Assembly (NCBI RefSeq): GCF_016820655.1
Contig: NZ_WSFT01000036.1
Span: forward strand, 62,001-126,000
Length of the DNA: 64,000 bases
DNA from: Anaeromonas frigoriresistens
GTDB lineage: Bacteria; Bacillota; Clostridia; Tissierellales; SIT17
Direction of reading: 5' to 3'
Position numbers and translations under genes: made by a program. Positions 54,074 through 61,991 of this stretch are shown in pieces; positions within the stretch are counted from its first letter, which is position 1; every line of letters starts with the position of its first letter. The notes under the pieces are model-generated. The model saw nothing but the letters and a program-made list of their open reading frames with translations. It did no database searches and was not told the DNA's origin.

Positions 54074-54241
54074 ATGATAGAGAATAAATTGAAAGTTATT
54101 TTGGTTTGTTTTTTTATATTGATTGCATTAATAATACTATTAACAAAGGTATCTTCCTTTTTTTATAAAAATAATATAAATTATGGCTCATTGAGACTTG
54201 AGAAAGTAAATCATTCACTAGAATTGGTTGTGGGTGATTAA
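54074..54241 (+). CDS. Single-helix membrane peptide of the secreted-peptide locus
   Basis: A 55-residue protein starting MIENKLKVILVCFFILIALIILL, with one membrane helix (about 7-26) and a charged, outward or cytoplasmic tail. The ATG follows GGAGGAG at good spacing. No family is recognised. It is the last gene before the terminator, in the position of small immunity or accessory proteins in bacteriocin operons; this role is inferred only. Confidence 0.55.
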   Translation: MIENKLKVILVCFFILIALIILLTKVSSFFYKNNINYGSLRLEKVNHSLELVVGD

Positions 54242-54302
54242 CTCAAAAAAAATCTTTGAATAGCATTTCTGGATTAAGGTAAAGTTATTTCAATCTCTAA
54301 AT

Positions 54303-54330
54303 AAAAAGGAAGACTCTAAGGTCTTCCTTA
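54303..54330 (-). terminator. Terminator of the YfmM-like ABC-F gene
   Basis: AAGGAAGACT, CTA, AGGTCTTCCTT form a stem; on the minus strand a TTTTTATTT tract follows, right after the stop codon of the ABC-F gene. Read from the plus strand it also lies behind the 55-residue gene. It differs from the hairpin at 50879-50910 by two positions that keep the pairing. Confidence 0.85.
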
Positions 54331-55884
54331 AACTGTTTTTGTAGTCCAATCTTCACAATTCCATATTTCAGTAGCAATCTCTCTATAAAATTCTGGTTCA
54401 TGAGAGATTAATAGGATAGTTCCGTCATATTCCTGTAAAGCTCTTTTTAGTTCTGCCTTTGCATCCACATCTAAATGGTTAGTAGGCTCATCTAGAACTA
54501 AAACATTGGTTTCCCTATTTATTAGCTTACAAAGTCTGACTTTAGCTTGTTCTCCTCCACTTAATACAAGCATTTTGCTTTCAATATGTTTAGTGGTAAG
54601 ACCACATTTAGCTAGAGCAGCCCTAACCTCATATTGATTAAACCCAGGGAACTCCTCCCAGATTTCTTCTATACAAGTGTTATAGTTATCTCCTTTAATT
54701 TCTTGCTCAAAATATCCTACATATTGATTATCGCCTTTTCCAACTGATCCTGATATAGGAGATATCTCTCCTAAGATACTTCTTAAAAGCGTAGTCTTGC
54801 CAATACCATTTGCTCCTACTAATGCAATCTTTTGCTTTCTTTCCATTCTTAAGTTTAATGGTTTAGATAGGGGTTCATCATATCCTATAACTAAATCATT
54901 AGTTTGGAATATTAATTTTGATGATGTTCGTGCTTCTTTAAAATCAAATTCTGGTTTTGGTTTTTCTTTGTCTAATTCAATTATATCCATTTTATCTAAT
55001 TTCTTTTGTCTAGACATGGCCATATTCCTAGTGGAAACTCTGGCCTTATTTCTTGCAACAAAATCCTTAAGACCTGCAATTTCTTGCTGTTGCTTTTTAT
55101 AGGCTGATTCTAATTGTTGTTTTTTAACTTCATGAACTCTCTTGAAATTATCATAATCTCCTACATATCTATCTAACTTTTGATTTTCCATATGATAGAT
55201 AATATTTATTACACTATTTAAAAAAGGTATATCATGGGAGATCATTATAAATGCATTTTCATAATTATTAAGATATATTTTTAACCATTCTATATGTTGT
55301 TCATCTAAATAATTTGTAGGCTCATCAAGCAATAATATATCGGGTTTTTCTAATAAAAGTTTTGCTAATAATACCTTTGTTCTCTGACCTCCACTAAGAT
55401 CATTTACATCTTTTTCAAAACCAATCTCTTCAAGACCAAGACCTCTGCCTACTTCTTCTGCTTTTGCGTCAATCATATAAAAATCATTGTTTGTTAATAT
55501 ATCTTGGATAGTTCCCATATCTTCTAATAGAGTCTCTAATTCTTCAGGGCTTGCCTCCGCCATTTTATCGCATATTTCATTCATCTCAGCTTCATAATCG
55601 AAAAGATATTGAAAGGCACTTTTTAATACATCTCTGACAGTCATACCTTTTTCTAAGGAAGTATGCTGATCTAAATATCCAATTCTTACCCTTTTAGACC
55701 ATTCAATATTTCCTTCATCCGGTTGTAATTTTCCTGTGATAATATTCATAAATGTGGATTTTCCTTCTCCATTTGCTCCAATAAGACCTATATGCTCTCC
55801 TTTTAATAATCTAAAAGAAACATCTTCAAATAAGGCTCTATCTCCAAAACCATGGGTTAGATTTTTAACTGTAAGAATACTCAT
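54328..55884 (-). CDS. ABC-F family ATPase, YfmM-like
   Basis: A 518-residue tandem-ABC protein without membrane segments, the length of Bacillus YfmM, which it resembles from its start (SILTVKNLTHGFGDRALFEDVSFRLLKGEH). Walker A motifs GANGEGKST near 38 and GANGIGKTT near 350, signatures LSGGQRTKVLL and LSGGEQAKVRL, Walker B ILLLDEPTNYLD and [12 protein letters not shown]. The linker between domains is Lys/Gln-rich. It is the third ABC-F gene in the window. A ribosome-linked role is expected; a resistance role is not shown. Confidence 0.88.
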   Translation of the reverse strand: MSILTVKNLTHGFGDRALFEDVSFRLLKGEHIGLIGANGEGKSTFMNIITGKLQPDEGNIEWSKRVRIGYLDQHTSLEKGMTVRDVLKSAFQYLFDYEAEMNEICDKMAEASPEELETLLEDMGTIQDILTNNDFYMIDAKAEEVGRGLGLEEIGFEKDVNDLSGGQRTKVLLAKLLLEKPDILLLDEPTNYLDEQHIEWLKIYLNNYENAFIMISHDIPFLNSVINIIYHMENQKLDRYVGDYDNFKRVHEVKKQQLESAYKKQQQEIAGLKDFVARNKARVSTRNMAMSRQKKLDKMDIIELDKEKPKPEFDFKEARTSSKLIFQTNDLVIGYDEPLSKPLNLRMERKQKIALVGANGIGKTTLLRSILGEISPISGSVGKGDNQYVGYFEQEIKGDNYNTCIEEIWEEFPGFNQYEVRAALAKCGLTTKHIESKMLVLSGGEQAKVRLCKLINRETNVLVLDEPTNHLDVDAKAELKRALQEYDGTILLISHEPEFYREIATEIWNCEDWTTKTV

Positions 55885-56044
55885 TTAATACGTCCTTTCT
55901 ATTTACAAAATAATTAAATACCACAGAATATCTTATAATATATTACACATAAAGTAAACTATTTATGGGTTAAAGAGTATCATAAGATATATTGCTTTAA
56001 GATGGATACATATAATTTAAATTGCATATTTATGAATAAATTTA
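55885..56044 (+). other. Intergenic stretch upstream of the lysine riboswitch promoter
   Basis: Between the start of the minus-strand ABC-F gene and the L-box promoter I see only AT-rich DNA; the promoter of the ABC-F gene must lie in it (minus strand) but I cannot place it. Confidence 0.35.
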
Positions 56045-56073
56045 TTGACAGTGTTTTTATACCATGGTATGCT
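56045..56073 (+). promoter_or_regulatory. Sigma-A-type promoter for the lysine riboswitch
   Basis: TTGACA at 56045-56050 and TATGCT at 56068-56073 with a 17-base spacer, about 35 bases before the riboswitch. A perfect -35 makes this one of the clearest promoters in the window. Confidence 0.7.
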
Positions 56074-56105
56074 TATGAGAACAACTTAATAGAATCTGTT
56101 GATTC

Positions 56106-56277
56106 AATTGTAGAGGAGCGACATTTAAGAGTACTTAGTGGAGTTAAGCAACGCTGAAACGAAAGAAAAGGAAATGTCGCCGAAATATATAACTGATTGC
56201 TTTAAGGTTATATATTGGGTCTAAATAGAATATATTTAGAACTGTCACAAAGAAAAACTTTGTGGAGTGCTATTGGT
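56106..56277 (+). promoter_or_regulatory. Lysine riboswitch (L box)
   Basis: Conserved L-box parts in order: TTGTAGAGGAGCGACATTTAAG near 56108 (with AGAGG and GCG), GTACTTAGTGG, AACGAAAGAAAAGGAAATGTCGCCGAA near 56160-56184, a CTGATTGC and TATTGGGTC helix, and ACTGTCACAA with TTGTGGAGTGCTATTGG near 56270. Five helices around a junction are apparent. Behind it comes a hairpin terminator, then an NhaC-family transporter gene. Confidence 0.94.
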
Positions 56278-56358
56278 TGAATTAGAAGGTAATACATATA
56301 AGATTAATATAATAGTTTAATATTAATGTCTATTTATATATGTCTATTTAACCATTCT

Positions 56359-56391
56359 AATCCTTAAACTAATAGTTTAAGGATTTTTTTA
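56359..56391 (+). terminator. Terminator of the lysine riboswitch
   Basis: AATCCTTAAACTA and TAGTTTAAGGATT form a 13-bp stem with a small loop and a following TTTTT, 80 bases after the aptamer. Confidence 0.85.
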
Positions 56392-56527
56392 TGTCTTTAA
56401 AGTTTTTCCTAAACTAATCTTTAATATAATAAGAAGTTTTAACTTCCTATGAATTCAACAATCTATTTAAGTGAATGCTACAAAATTTAATAAATTTTGA
56501 ACAAATAAAAAATTAGGAGGGGTTTTA

Positions 56528-58249
56528 GTGAGGAAAAAGGTATTATTAGTATTATTATTTTTAATCTTTATAACCAACATAGCTATGGCAGCCGAAGGAG
56601 ATATTGGTCAAATGAATGCAAAAAAATATGGTATATGGACATTGATACCACCATTAGTGGCCATAGTATTAGCATTCATAACAAAAAATGTTGTAATATC
56701 TTTATTTATTGGGGTATTTTCAGGAGCATTTATTTTAGGATTAAATGACTATGGCATTTTTGGAGCATTTCTTCAAGGTTTTTTAAATGTAATAAATTAT
56801 ATGATTGGGTCATTATCTGATGGATGGAATGCAGGTATAATTCTTCAATGTTTAACAATAGGAGGATTAATAGCACTGATATCAAAAATGGGAGGAGCAA
56901 AGGCAATTGCTGAAGCCTTAGCTAAAAGGGCAAAATCTCCAGTGAGTGCACAATTAATCACTTGGATTTTAGGACTATTTATTTTCTTTGATGATTATGC
57001 AAATGCACTAATTGTAGGTCCTATAATGAGACCTGTTACGGATAGAATGAAAATCTCTAGAGAAAAACTAGCATTTATTATAGATGCTACAGCAGCTCCT
57101 ATTGCTGGTATTGCATTGATTTCTACATGGATAGGTTACGAAATAGGGTTATTAAAAGATGCATATGAGTCTATAGGTCAGAATGTAAATACCTATGGTA
57201 TATTTGTATCTACGATTCCATATAGATTCTATAATCTATTAATATTAGCATTTATAGTAGCTACAGTAATTTTTATGAAAGAGTTTGGTCCTATGTATAA
57301 ATCAGAAAAAAGGGCTAGGATTACAGGGAAAGTATTGCCTGATGGAGCAAAGCCTATGTTAGCTGATGCTGAGGGTCATTTAGAACCAACAGAAGGAATA
57401 GATTTAAAGGTAAGAAATGCATTGGTTCCAATTTTAGTATTAATTTTTGCAGCATTTGCAGGATTTTATTATAATGGCTATACTGCCTTATCTGAAGATC
57501 CAGCAATGATAAATATGATTAAGAATGCTCCTTTATCGTTAGATGCAATAAGAGAAACATTTGGAGCCTCAGATGCAAGTATAGTTTTATTCCAAGCAGC
57601 TCTTTTAGGAAGTATAGTTGCTTTAATAATGGGAGTTAAGCAGAAGATATTTACAGTATCAGATGGTATTGATACATTTATTCATGGGTTAAAATCTTTA
57701 TTAATCACAGGGGTAATATTAATATTAGCATGGTCCCTATCAGGAGTAATTAAAGATTTAGGAACAAGTAAGTTTTTAGTATCTATGTTAGATGATAAAA
57801 TGCCCCAATTTTTATTACCATCTTTAATATTTATATTTGGGGCAGTTATATCATTTGCAACAGGAACATCCTATGGAACTATGGGGATACTTATGCCCCT
57901 TACTATACCATTGGCATTCTCAATATCTCCTGACAGTAACTATATGATCATGAATGCAGGAGCAGTTTTAACAGGAGCTATTTTTGGAGATCATTGTTCT
58001 CCTATATCAGATACCACAATCCTATCATCAATGGGAGCAGCTTGTGACCATATAGATCATGTTAAGACCCAGTTATATTATGCATTAACGGTAGGGGCTA
58101 TCACTATATTATTTGGATATATACCAGTAGGACTAGGAATACCAGTATATATAGTACTACCAATAGCTTTATTAGCTATAGTAGTCACAGTATTCTTTTT
58201 CGGAAAATCTGTAAAAGAAGAGGATATTAAAGAGACTAGTACACTATAA
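56528..58249 (+). CDS. NhaC-family transporter, predicted lysine transporter
   Basis: A 573-residue membrane protein of the NhaC Na+/H+ antiporter family. It has an N-terminal signal-like stretch ending IAMAAEGD, then about 12 helices. Family segments include FFDDYANALIVGPIMRPVTDR near 157, DATAAPIAGIALISTWIGYE near 187, and FATGTSYGTMGILMPLTIPLAF near 440. The lysine riboswitch in front indicates lysine import, as for LysW-type NhaC proteins. The start is GTG after AGGAGGGG. A proton/sodium antiporter role without lysine is the alternative. Confidence 0.85.
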   Translation: MRKKVLLVLLFLIFITNIAMAAEGDIGQMNAKKYGIWTLIPPLVAIVLAFITKNVVISLFIGVFSGAFILGLNDYGIFGAFLQGFLNVINYMIGSLSDGWNAGIILQCLTIGGLIALISKMGGAKAIAEALAKRAKSPVSAQLITWILGLFIFFDDYANALIVGPIMRPVTDRMKISREKLAFIIDATAAPIAGIALISTWIGYEIGLLKDAYESIGQNVNTYGIFVSTIPYRFYNLLILAFIVATVIFMKEFGPMYKSEKRARITGKVLPDGAKPMLADAEGHLEPTEGIDLKVRNALVPILVLIFAAFAGFYYNGYTALSEDPAMINMIKNAPLSLDAIRETFGASDASIVLFQAALLGSIVALIMGVKQKIFTVSDGIDTFIHGLKSLLITGVILILAWSLSGVIKDLGTSKFLVSMLDDKMPQFLLPSLIFIFGAVISFATGTSYGTMGILMPLTIPLAFSISPDSNYMIMNAGAVLTGAIFGDHCSPISDTTILSSMGAACDHIDHVKTQLYYALTVGAITILFGYIPVGLGIPVYIVLPIALLAIVVTVFFFGKSVKEEDIKETSTL

Positions 58250-58256
58250 AAAAAGT

Positions 58257-58311
58257 ACCTCCTAATAGTAGCAATATATTGCTTAATGCATATGATATAT
58301 TATTAGGAGGT
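58257..58311 (+). promoter_or_regulatory. Hairpin hiding the ribosome binding site of the small gene
   Basis: ACCTCCTAATA (58257-58267) pairs perfectly with TATTAGGAGGT (58301-58311), which contains the AGGAGGT of the next gene. The loop carries a small inner hairpin GCAATATATTGC. It starts eight bases after the transporter stop codon and has no following T tract. Confidence 0.65.
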
Positions 58312-58317
58312 GTTTGT

Positions 58318-58437
58318 ATGTCAGGAAGAGCAGCAGGAAGAGGATTTTTTGGTATTGACGACGATTTATTACTTATTATAGGTGTTATAGTAGTAATATT
58401 CCTTCTATTCCCTGGATTCGGAAAAGGATTTTACTAA
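58318..58437 (+). CDS. 39-residue Gly-rich membrane peptide, YjcZ-like (sporulation-associated?)
   Basis: Reads MSGRAAGRGFFGIDDDLLLI, then a hydrophobic helix IIGVIVVIFLLFPGFGKGFY. The MSG...G start, single helix and small size recall the YjcZ/YhcZ-type spore peptides of Bacillus, which end in hydrophobic and aromatic residues. It has a perfect AGGAGGT binding site, which is buried in the hairpin described above. A terminator follows four bases after the stop codon. Confidence 0.7.
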   Translation: MSGRAAGRGFFGIDDDLLLIIGVIVVIFLLFPGFGKGFY

Positions 58438-58440
58438 ATA

Positions 58441-58474
58441 AAAAAGAGAGTTGATTTAATCAACTCTCTTTTTT
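58441..58474. terminator. Bidirectional terminator between the small peptide and the aminopeptidase
   Basis: AAAAAGAGAGTTGATT and AATCAACTCTCTTTTT form a stem of 16 bp with T runs on both strands, 10 bases from the end of the minus-strand aminopeptidase gene. Confidence 0.9.
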
Positions 58475-58483
58475 ATTTATAAT

Positions 58484-59716
58484 CTATATTGCCCAATTAC
58501 CATCTTTGAATATTTGTATCTTTTCTCCATCCTTAGTTTCACCGAAAATATTCATATCAGGAGATCCAATCATGAAATCTTCATGGATTAAGGAATCATT
58601 AGCACCCTTTGATTTCAATTCATCACTTGTCATATCTCCACCATTTTCTATACATGTAGGATAAGCCATTCCAAGAGCTAAGTGACAAGAAGCATTCTCA
58701 TCAAATAAAGTATTGTAGAATATAGTGTCCATATTAGATATAGGAGAATCATCTGGAACTAAAGCTACTTCACCTAGAAAACTTGCACCTTCGTCAGTTT
58801 CGATTAATTTTTTTAAGGTTTCATATCCTTGTTCTGCTGTAAAGTCTACTACCTTTCCATCTTTAAAAGTTAAAGTGAAATTATCTACTAAACTACCACT
58901 ATAATTAAAAGGCTTTGTATTTTTCACTACTCCATTTACTCCATTTCTTAATGGCATTGTAAACACTTCTTCTGTAGGAAGGTTTGCAACGAAATATGTA
59001 CCACTGGCATTTTCTTCTCCTCCACCGGCCCAGACATGATCCTTAGGAAGTTCTACTTCTAAATCTGTTACTTCAGACTTAAAGTATAGTTTTTTAAATT
59101 TCTTTTCATTTAGATAATTAACTTTAGATTCTAGATTTGATAAATGTTCTTCCCAAGCTTTAACAGGGTCCTCTTTATCTATTCTAACTATTTTAAATAT
59201 TTTTTCCCATAATTTCTCTACTGCTTCTTCTGCTTCTAAATCACTGAATACCTTTTTTGCCCAGTCTTCTGTAGGAACGGATACTACTCCCCATGCTATT
59301 TTACTAGCCATTAAGTAATTTCTGAAGTTTTTAAGAGCTAAAGATCTAGTTTTATTATTTGTAGCTATTTTTTTGGGATCTACATCCTTGAATAAATCAG
59401 GATTTGATGCTGATATAGAAAGGAAAGCTGCTCCGTTTTTAGCTAATTCTTCTCTTCCATCTGCCATCCATTGTGGAAATTCTTCAAAAGCTTTATCAGG
59501 GGCATTTTGATATCTTATTAGACTTGACTGTTCGTCATTCCAAAAAATAATTACATCCTTAGCTCCAGCTTTATATGCCTCTTTTGACAATGCTCTAGTA
59601 TATTCTTTAGATTCTATAGGAGCATTGATAACAAGAGTTTGATCTTTTTGTATATTTACTCCTATTTTAATAGCTAATTCAGCATATTTTTGTAGAAAAT
59701 CTTGAAAGTTTTCCAT
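58484..59716 (-). CDS. M29-family aminopeptidase
   Basis: A 410-residue metallo-aminopeptidase of the AmpS/PepS (thermophilic M29) family. It begins MENFQDFLQKYAELAIKIGVNIQKDQTLVINAPIES. Metal ligands expected in the C-terminal half are visible in LGEVALVPDDSPIS (Glu), FDENASCHLALGMAYP (Glu, His), and LIHEDFMIGSPDMNIFG (His, Asp). It trims N-terminal residues from peptides in the cytoplasm. Start chosen at the ATG at 59716, eight bases after AAAGGA; ATGs at 59719 and 59725 are alternatives. Confidence 0.9.
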   Translation of the reverse strand: MENFQDFLQKYAELAIKIGVNIQKDQTLVINAPIESKEYTRALSKEAYKAGAKDVIIFWNDEQSSLIRYQNAPDKAFEEFPQWMADGREELAKNGAAFLSISASNPDLFKDVDPKKIATNNKTRSLALKNFRNYLMASKIAWGVVSVPTEDWAKKVFSDLEAEEAVEKLWEKIFKIVRIDKEDPVKAWEEHLSNLESKVNYLNEKKFKKLYFKSEVTDLEVELPKDHVWAGGGEENASGTYFVANLPTEEVFTMPLRNGVNGVVKNTKPFNYSGSLVDNFTLTFKDGKVVDFTAEQGYETLKKLIETDEGASFLGEVALVPDDSPISNMDTIFYNTLFDENASCHLALGMAYPTCIENGGDMTSDELKSKGANDSLIHEDFMIGSPDMNIFGETKDGEKIQIFKDGNWAI

Positions 59717-59900
59717 CATAATCATCCTTTACTTTTTTAGTCTATCTCTATTTTAACCTAAAAAATGAAATAAGTCAGTGAATAAACTAAAATGTTTCAA
59801 TATTTTCATAATTCTGATATTCGAGGTATAATATATACATAGATTCATCTACATAAGAAAGGGTAAAAATTTGGTATAAAATTTAAAGGGGGAGATAAAT

Positions 59901-61859
59901 TTGGAAAAATTAAAATTAGATAATTTTATAAAGTATAAATTTTTATCGGGGGTGAAGCATTCACCTAAAGGTAACTGGTTGGGATTTGTACTACATGAAA
60001 TGGATAAAGAGGAAAATAAATACCTATCTAATATATGGATTTGTAAAGATCAACAAACATATCAGTTAACTTCATCTGATGAAGATAGAAGTTATTTATG
60101 GTTAGAAGATGGAGAAAATATTTTATTTTCTAGTAATAGAACTCTTAACGATAAAGAGAAAGCACAAGAAGGAGAAGAATTTACCCAATATTATAAAATT
60201 AATATAAATGGAGGAGAGGCAAGAAAATACTTTAATATAGATAAAAGAATAGAGTCAATTAAACAAATAGATGAAGACAGATTTATATTTACTGCAAGCT
60301 TTAATAGTACTACAAAAAATGATAAAAAAGACAAGGATGAAAAAGATTATATAGTATTAGATGAAATACCTTTTTGGTCAAATGGAGAGGGATACACTAA
60401 TAAAAAGAGAAGTAGATTATATATTTATAATAAAAGAACCGGGGAGACAATAGAAATAACTGATGAATATACTGATGTTGAAGGTTTTCATTTGAATAGT
60501 GACAAAAACAAAGTAGTTTATATAAGTACGAATTATAAGAGTAAGATGGATATAGATAATGATATATTTATATATGATATTGATAAGGATAATATAGATA
60601 AGGTAAGTAGTGATGAGGTATTTGCATATAGTTATGCAAACTTTATAGCAGAAGATAAATTAATCCTTTTAGGTAGTGATATGAAAAGATATGGAATAAA
60701 CGAGAATAGTAAGTTTTATATTATAGATATTAATAGTAAAGAGAGAAAATGTATAACTCCAGAATTTGAAAGAAGTACTTGGAATTCAGTAGGGTCAGAT
60801 TGTAGGTATGGATCTTCAGCTAATATCATTATGGAAGGGGAGTATCTATATTTTATAACTACAGAAGAGGATAGCTCGTATATTAATAGGATAGACATAG
60901 ATGGAACAATTGAAAAACTGACCTCGAAAAAGGGTTCTGTGGATGGATTTAGTGTATGTGATGGAGAGATTTTCTTTATTGGTATGAGAAATTTAAAATT
61001 ACAAGAGATATATAAATTAGAGAATAAAGAAGAAAATCAAATAACTAAATTCAATGAATGGTTACATAAAGAAAAAAATATTGCATCTTTAGAAAAGTAC
61101 ACAATTAAAAATGGCCATGTAGATATTGATGGATGGATAATGAAACCTGTAGATTTTGAAGAAAATAAAAAATACCCAGCAATTTTAGATATCCATGGAG
61201 GTCCTAAAACTGTATATGGGGAAGTATTCTATCATGAGATGCAGTATTGGGCAAATCAAGGGTATGTAGTATTTTTCTTAAATCCTAGAGGAAGCGATGG
61301 AAAAGGAAATGAATTTGCTGATATTAGAGGAAAATATGGAACAATAGATTATGAAGACATAATGGAATTTACTAAAAGTGTGTTAGATAAGTATAGCTTT
61401 ATAGATAAGACAAAAGTTGGAGTTACTGGAGGTTCCTATGGAGGGTTTATGACAAATTGGATTATAGGACATACAGATATATTTGAAGCTGCTGTGTCTC
61501 AGAGAAGTATATCTAATTGGATTTCTAAATTTAATACTACAGATATAGGGTATTATTTTGTAGAAGATCAAAACGGAGCTACTCCCTGGTCTGATCATGA
61601 AAAACTATGGTGGCATTCACCTTTAAGATATGCTGATAAAGTTAAAACACCTACTTTATTTATCCATTCAGAAGAGGATTATAGATGTTGGGTTGTGGAA
61701 GGAATTCAAATGTTTACAGCATTAAAATTTCATGGAGTAGAAAGTAGAATGTGTATTTTTAAAGAAGAAAATCATGAATTAAGTAGAAGTGGAAAGCCGA
61801 AGCATAGAATAAGAAGATTAGAAGAGATAACTGAGTGGTTTGATAAGTATTTAAAATAA
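59901..61859 (+). CDS. S9-family peptidase (prolyl oligopeptidase / acylaminoacyl peptidase type)
   Basis: A 652-residue serine peptidase. The first ~380 residues are a beta-propeller-like region; the C-terminal alpha/beta hydrolase domain has AILDIHGGPKTVYGEVF near 425, the nucleophile Ser512 in TGGSYGGFMTNW, Asp in FIHSEEDYRCWVVEG and His in ENHELSRSGKPKHRIRR. No signal peptide is visible, so it acts in the cytoplasm. The start is TTG, ten bases after GGGGGAGA. Substrate class within S9 (oligopeptides, acyl-peptides) cannot be fixed. Confidence 0.9.
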   Translation: MEKLKLDNFIKYKFLSGVKHSPKGNWLGFVLHEMDKEENKYLSNIWICKDQQTYQLTSSDEDRSYLWLEDGENILFSSNRTLNDKEKAQEGEEFTQYYKININGGEARKYFNIDKRIESIKQIDEDRFIFTASFNSTTKNDKKDKDEKDYIVLDEIPFWSNGEGYTNKKRSRLYIYNKRTGETIEITDEYTDVEGFHLNSDKNKVVYISTNYKSKMDIDNDIFIYDIDKDNIDKVSSDEVFAYSYANFIAEDKLILLGSDMKRYGINENSKFYIIDINSKERKCITPEFERSTWNSVGSDCRYGSSANIIMEGEYLYFITTEEDSSYINRIDIDGTIEKLTSKKGSVDGFSVCDGEIFFIGMRNLKLQEIYKLENKEENQITKFNEWLHKEKNIASLEKYTIKNGHVDIDGWIMKPVDFEENKKYPAILDIHGGPKTVYGEVFYHEMQYWANQGYVVFFLNPRGSDGKGNEFADIRGKYGTIDYEDIMEFTKSVLDKYSFIDKTKVGVTGGSYGGFMTNWIIGHTDIFEAAVSQRSISNWISKFNTTDIGYYFVEDQNGATPWSDHEKLWWHSPLRYADKVKTPTLFIHSEEDYRCWVVEGIQMFTALKFHGVESRMCIFKEENHELSRSGKPKHRIRRLEEITEWFDKYLK

Positions 61860-61918
61860 TATAATTAAAGACCTGTTTATAGCTAATACTATAGATGGGT
61901 CTAAATTTTATGTTATCA

Positions 61919-61935
61919 TTGATAATTATTATCAA
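61919..61935 (+). promoter_or_regulatory. Perfect 7-1-7 Fur-type operator
   Basis: TGATAAT-T-ATTATCA (61920-61934) equals the Fur consensus TGATAATNATTATCA exactly. Symmetry extends outwards to 31 bp (GTTAT..ATTGATAAT-T-ATTATCAAT..ATAAC) with one mismatched pair. It lies about 57 bases before the fabV start codon. Iron regulators of the family (Fur) are the first choice; PerR and Zur boxes differ at the outer positions. Confidence 0.75.
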
Positions 61936-61991
61936 TAATAACATAATTAAAAAGTAACAGGATAAAAATAAACTTCAAGGAGTTGACATAT

